From the NCBI GenBank assembly GCA_021827225.1, contig JAKAXG010000248.1:1-6588 (forward strand): DNA of 6,588 nucleotides, given 5' to 3'. This document shows positions 6,494 to 6,588 of this stretch, piece after piece. This DNA is from Actinomycetes bacterium. Lineage in GTDB: Bacteria > Actinomycetota > Acidimicrobiia > Acidimicrobiales > Palsa-688. Position 1 is the stretch's first letter; each line of letters starts with the position of its first letter. Position numbers and translations under genes: made by a program. Under the pieces are notes generated by a model. It was not told where the DNA came from. It made no database searches and saw only the letters and a list, made by a program, of their open reading frames with translations.

Positions 6494-6588
6494 CGGAGAC
6501 GAACCTACCGAGGGCGCGCTCCCTGGAAGTAGGGCTGAACGGCCCTGCCCGTCCGCCGGCTGCGGGGGGATCAGCTGGTGGCAGATTC
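6494..6588. other. Stretch upstream of the ABC permease, no gene assigned
   Basis: These 95 bases precede the permease start. On the minus strand two frames are open to the edge, including the permease's own, so this could be the leader, an N-terminal extension, or the end of an upstream gene. In the third frame a TGA follows codons for ESATS at the very edge, which could be the end of a preceding gene. No clear promoter was seen. Confidence 0.3.

Overview
The window comes from a GC-rich bacterial chromosome, most likely an actinobacterium. I infer this from the strong G/C bias at third codon positions, the GTG starts, the long antisense open frames, and the closest recognisable styles of protein (an actinobacterial-type GH15 hydrolase and a DUF1326/DUF2182 pair). 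The genus cannot be told from the sequence. Six protein genes fill almost all of it. No RNA gene, CRISPR array, insertion sequence or integrase was seen.

Layout: (1) Positions 1-3080, minus strand, hold a two-gene unit. A glycoside hydrolase family 15 enzyme (glucoamylase/trehalase type) comes first, then a 14-TM-type MFS exporter (DHA2, EmrB/QacA-like) whose 3' end runs off the left edge. The gap is only 10 nt, and the hydrolase stop codon lies inside the transporter's ribosome binding site. (2) Positions 3081-3264 are a 184-bp divergent intergenic region that must hold the promoters of both flanking units. (3) Positions 3265-4646, plus strand, hold a DUF1326 protein with an N-terminal cysteine cluster, overlapped by 4 nt by a DUF2182 polytopic membrane protein. 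The pair looks like a metal (possibly copper) handling module. (4) Positions 4675-6493, minus strand, hold a MacB/FtsX-type ABC permease followed with an 8-nt overlap by its LolD/MacB-type ATPase. They are convergent with the DUF2182 gene across only 28 nt.

How they may work together: each pair is probably co-translated and acts as a unit (hydrolase + exporter; soluble cysteine protein + membrane partner; permease + ATPase). Nothing in the sequence ties the three pairs into one pathway. The least characterised part is the DUF1326-DUF2182 pair. The MFS protein is also unusual in lacking the acidic residue normally found in TM1 of its family.
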